Assembly: GCA_010015655.1 (NCBI GenBank)
Contig: ML976672.1
Coordinates: 221,463-285,462, forward strand
DNA length: 64,000 bases
Reading direction: 5' to 3'
Source: Bimuria novae-zelandiae CBS 107.79
Taxonomy: Eukaryota > Ascomycota > Dothideomycetes > Pleosporales > Didymosphaeriaceae
The notes under the pieces are model-generated. The model made no database searches and was not told where the DNA came from. It worked only from the letters and a program-made list of their open reading frames with translations. Positions within the stretch are counted from its first letter, which is position 1. Each line of letters begins with the position of its first letter. This document shows positions 63,956 through 64,000 of the stretch, piece after piece. The position numbers and the translations under genes are program-made.

Positions 63956-64000
63956 GAGTGTCGGTTTTCGGATGATCTCGAATCCTGTCTTGACTGGCCA

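Noticed and set aside
1..64000. CRISPR arrays, bacterial operons, prophage
   Set aside because: Introns, branch sites and gene families are eukaryotic; no regularly spaced short repeats of CRISPR type were seen.

Overview
This window reads as nuclear DNA of a filamentous ascomycete (Pezizomycotina; Dothideomycetes is my guess, not proven). Short introns of 46-180 nt with GT/AG ends and CTAAC-type branch sites, HET-domain genes, and AT-rich repeats whose damage is mostly C/T and G/A transitions (CpA to TpA) all point there. That damage resembles repeat-induced point mutation (RIP).

Layout. 1-4.9 kb: a HET (heterokaryon incompatibility) gene split by about 3.1 kb of AT-rich insert that contains a Tc1/mariner relic with 27-bp inverted ends and TA target duplications. 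4.9-31.3 kb: a gene-rich block. It holds a 2526-residue Ser/Pro-rich and coiled-coil protein, a monocarboxylate-type MFS transporter, an arrestin-like protein, a PPIL3-type cyclophilin (cyp10), zpr1, an Rpr2/Rpp21/Snm1-family RNase P/MRP subunit, the lariat debranching enzyme dbr1, two small unknown ORFs and tma7. Four of these (cyp10, the RNase P/MRP subunit, dbr1, tma7) belong to RNA processing or translation, and dbr1 shares a 237-bp divergent promoter with the RNase P/MRP subunit gene.

31.5-52.7 kb: a 21-kb nest of transposable elements whose insertion order can be read from target-site duplications. A Mutator-like element (MULE) carries a Crypton-type element inside its left inverted repeat. 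Directly abutting it is a Ty1/copia element that contains a hAT element, and the hAT contains both a second Ty1/copia element and an 895-bp TRIM (miniature LTR element). The nest starts 181 bp upstream of the tma7 start codon. Subtracting the nested insertions gives ordinary lengths: copia about 5.6 kb, hAT about 3.2 kb, MULE about 3.2 kb.

52.7-54.9 kb: a second HET gene, broken by five in-frame stops and at least one frame change. 54.9-57.9 kb: mostly AT-rich, gene-free DNA. 58.8-62.0 kb: an MFS sugar transporter with five exons and a basic protein of unknown function. 62-64 kb: a Fot1/pogo transposase relic and a short tandem repeat.

The most interesting points are the fully resolvable element nest, the nearly intact TRIM (LTRs differ at 1 of 129 positions) with an array of small hairpins, the fact that all 16 LTR-pair differences in three elements are C/T on the same strand, the GC-AG intron in dbr1, a phased CCAACGG promoter array, and the ten-fold amphipathic repeat of the giant protein.
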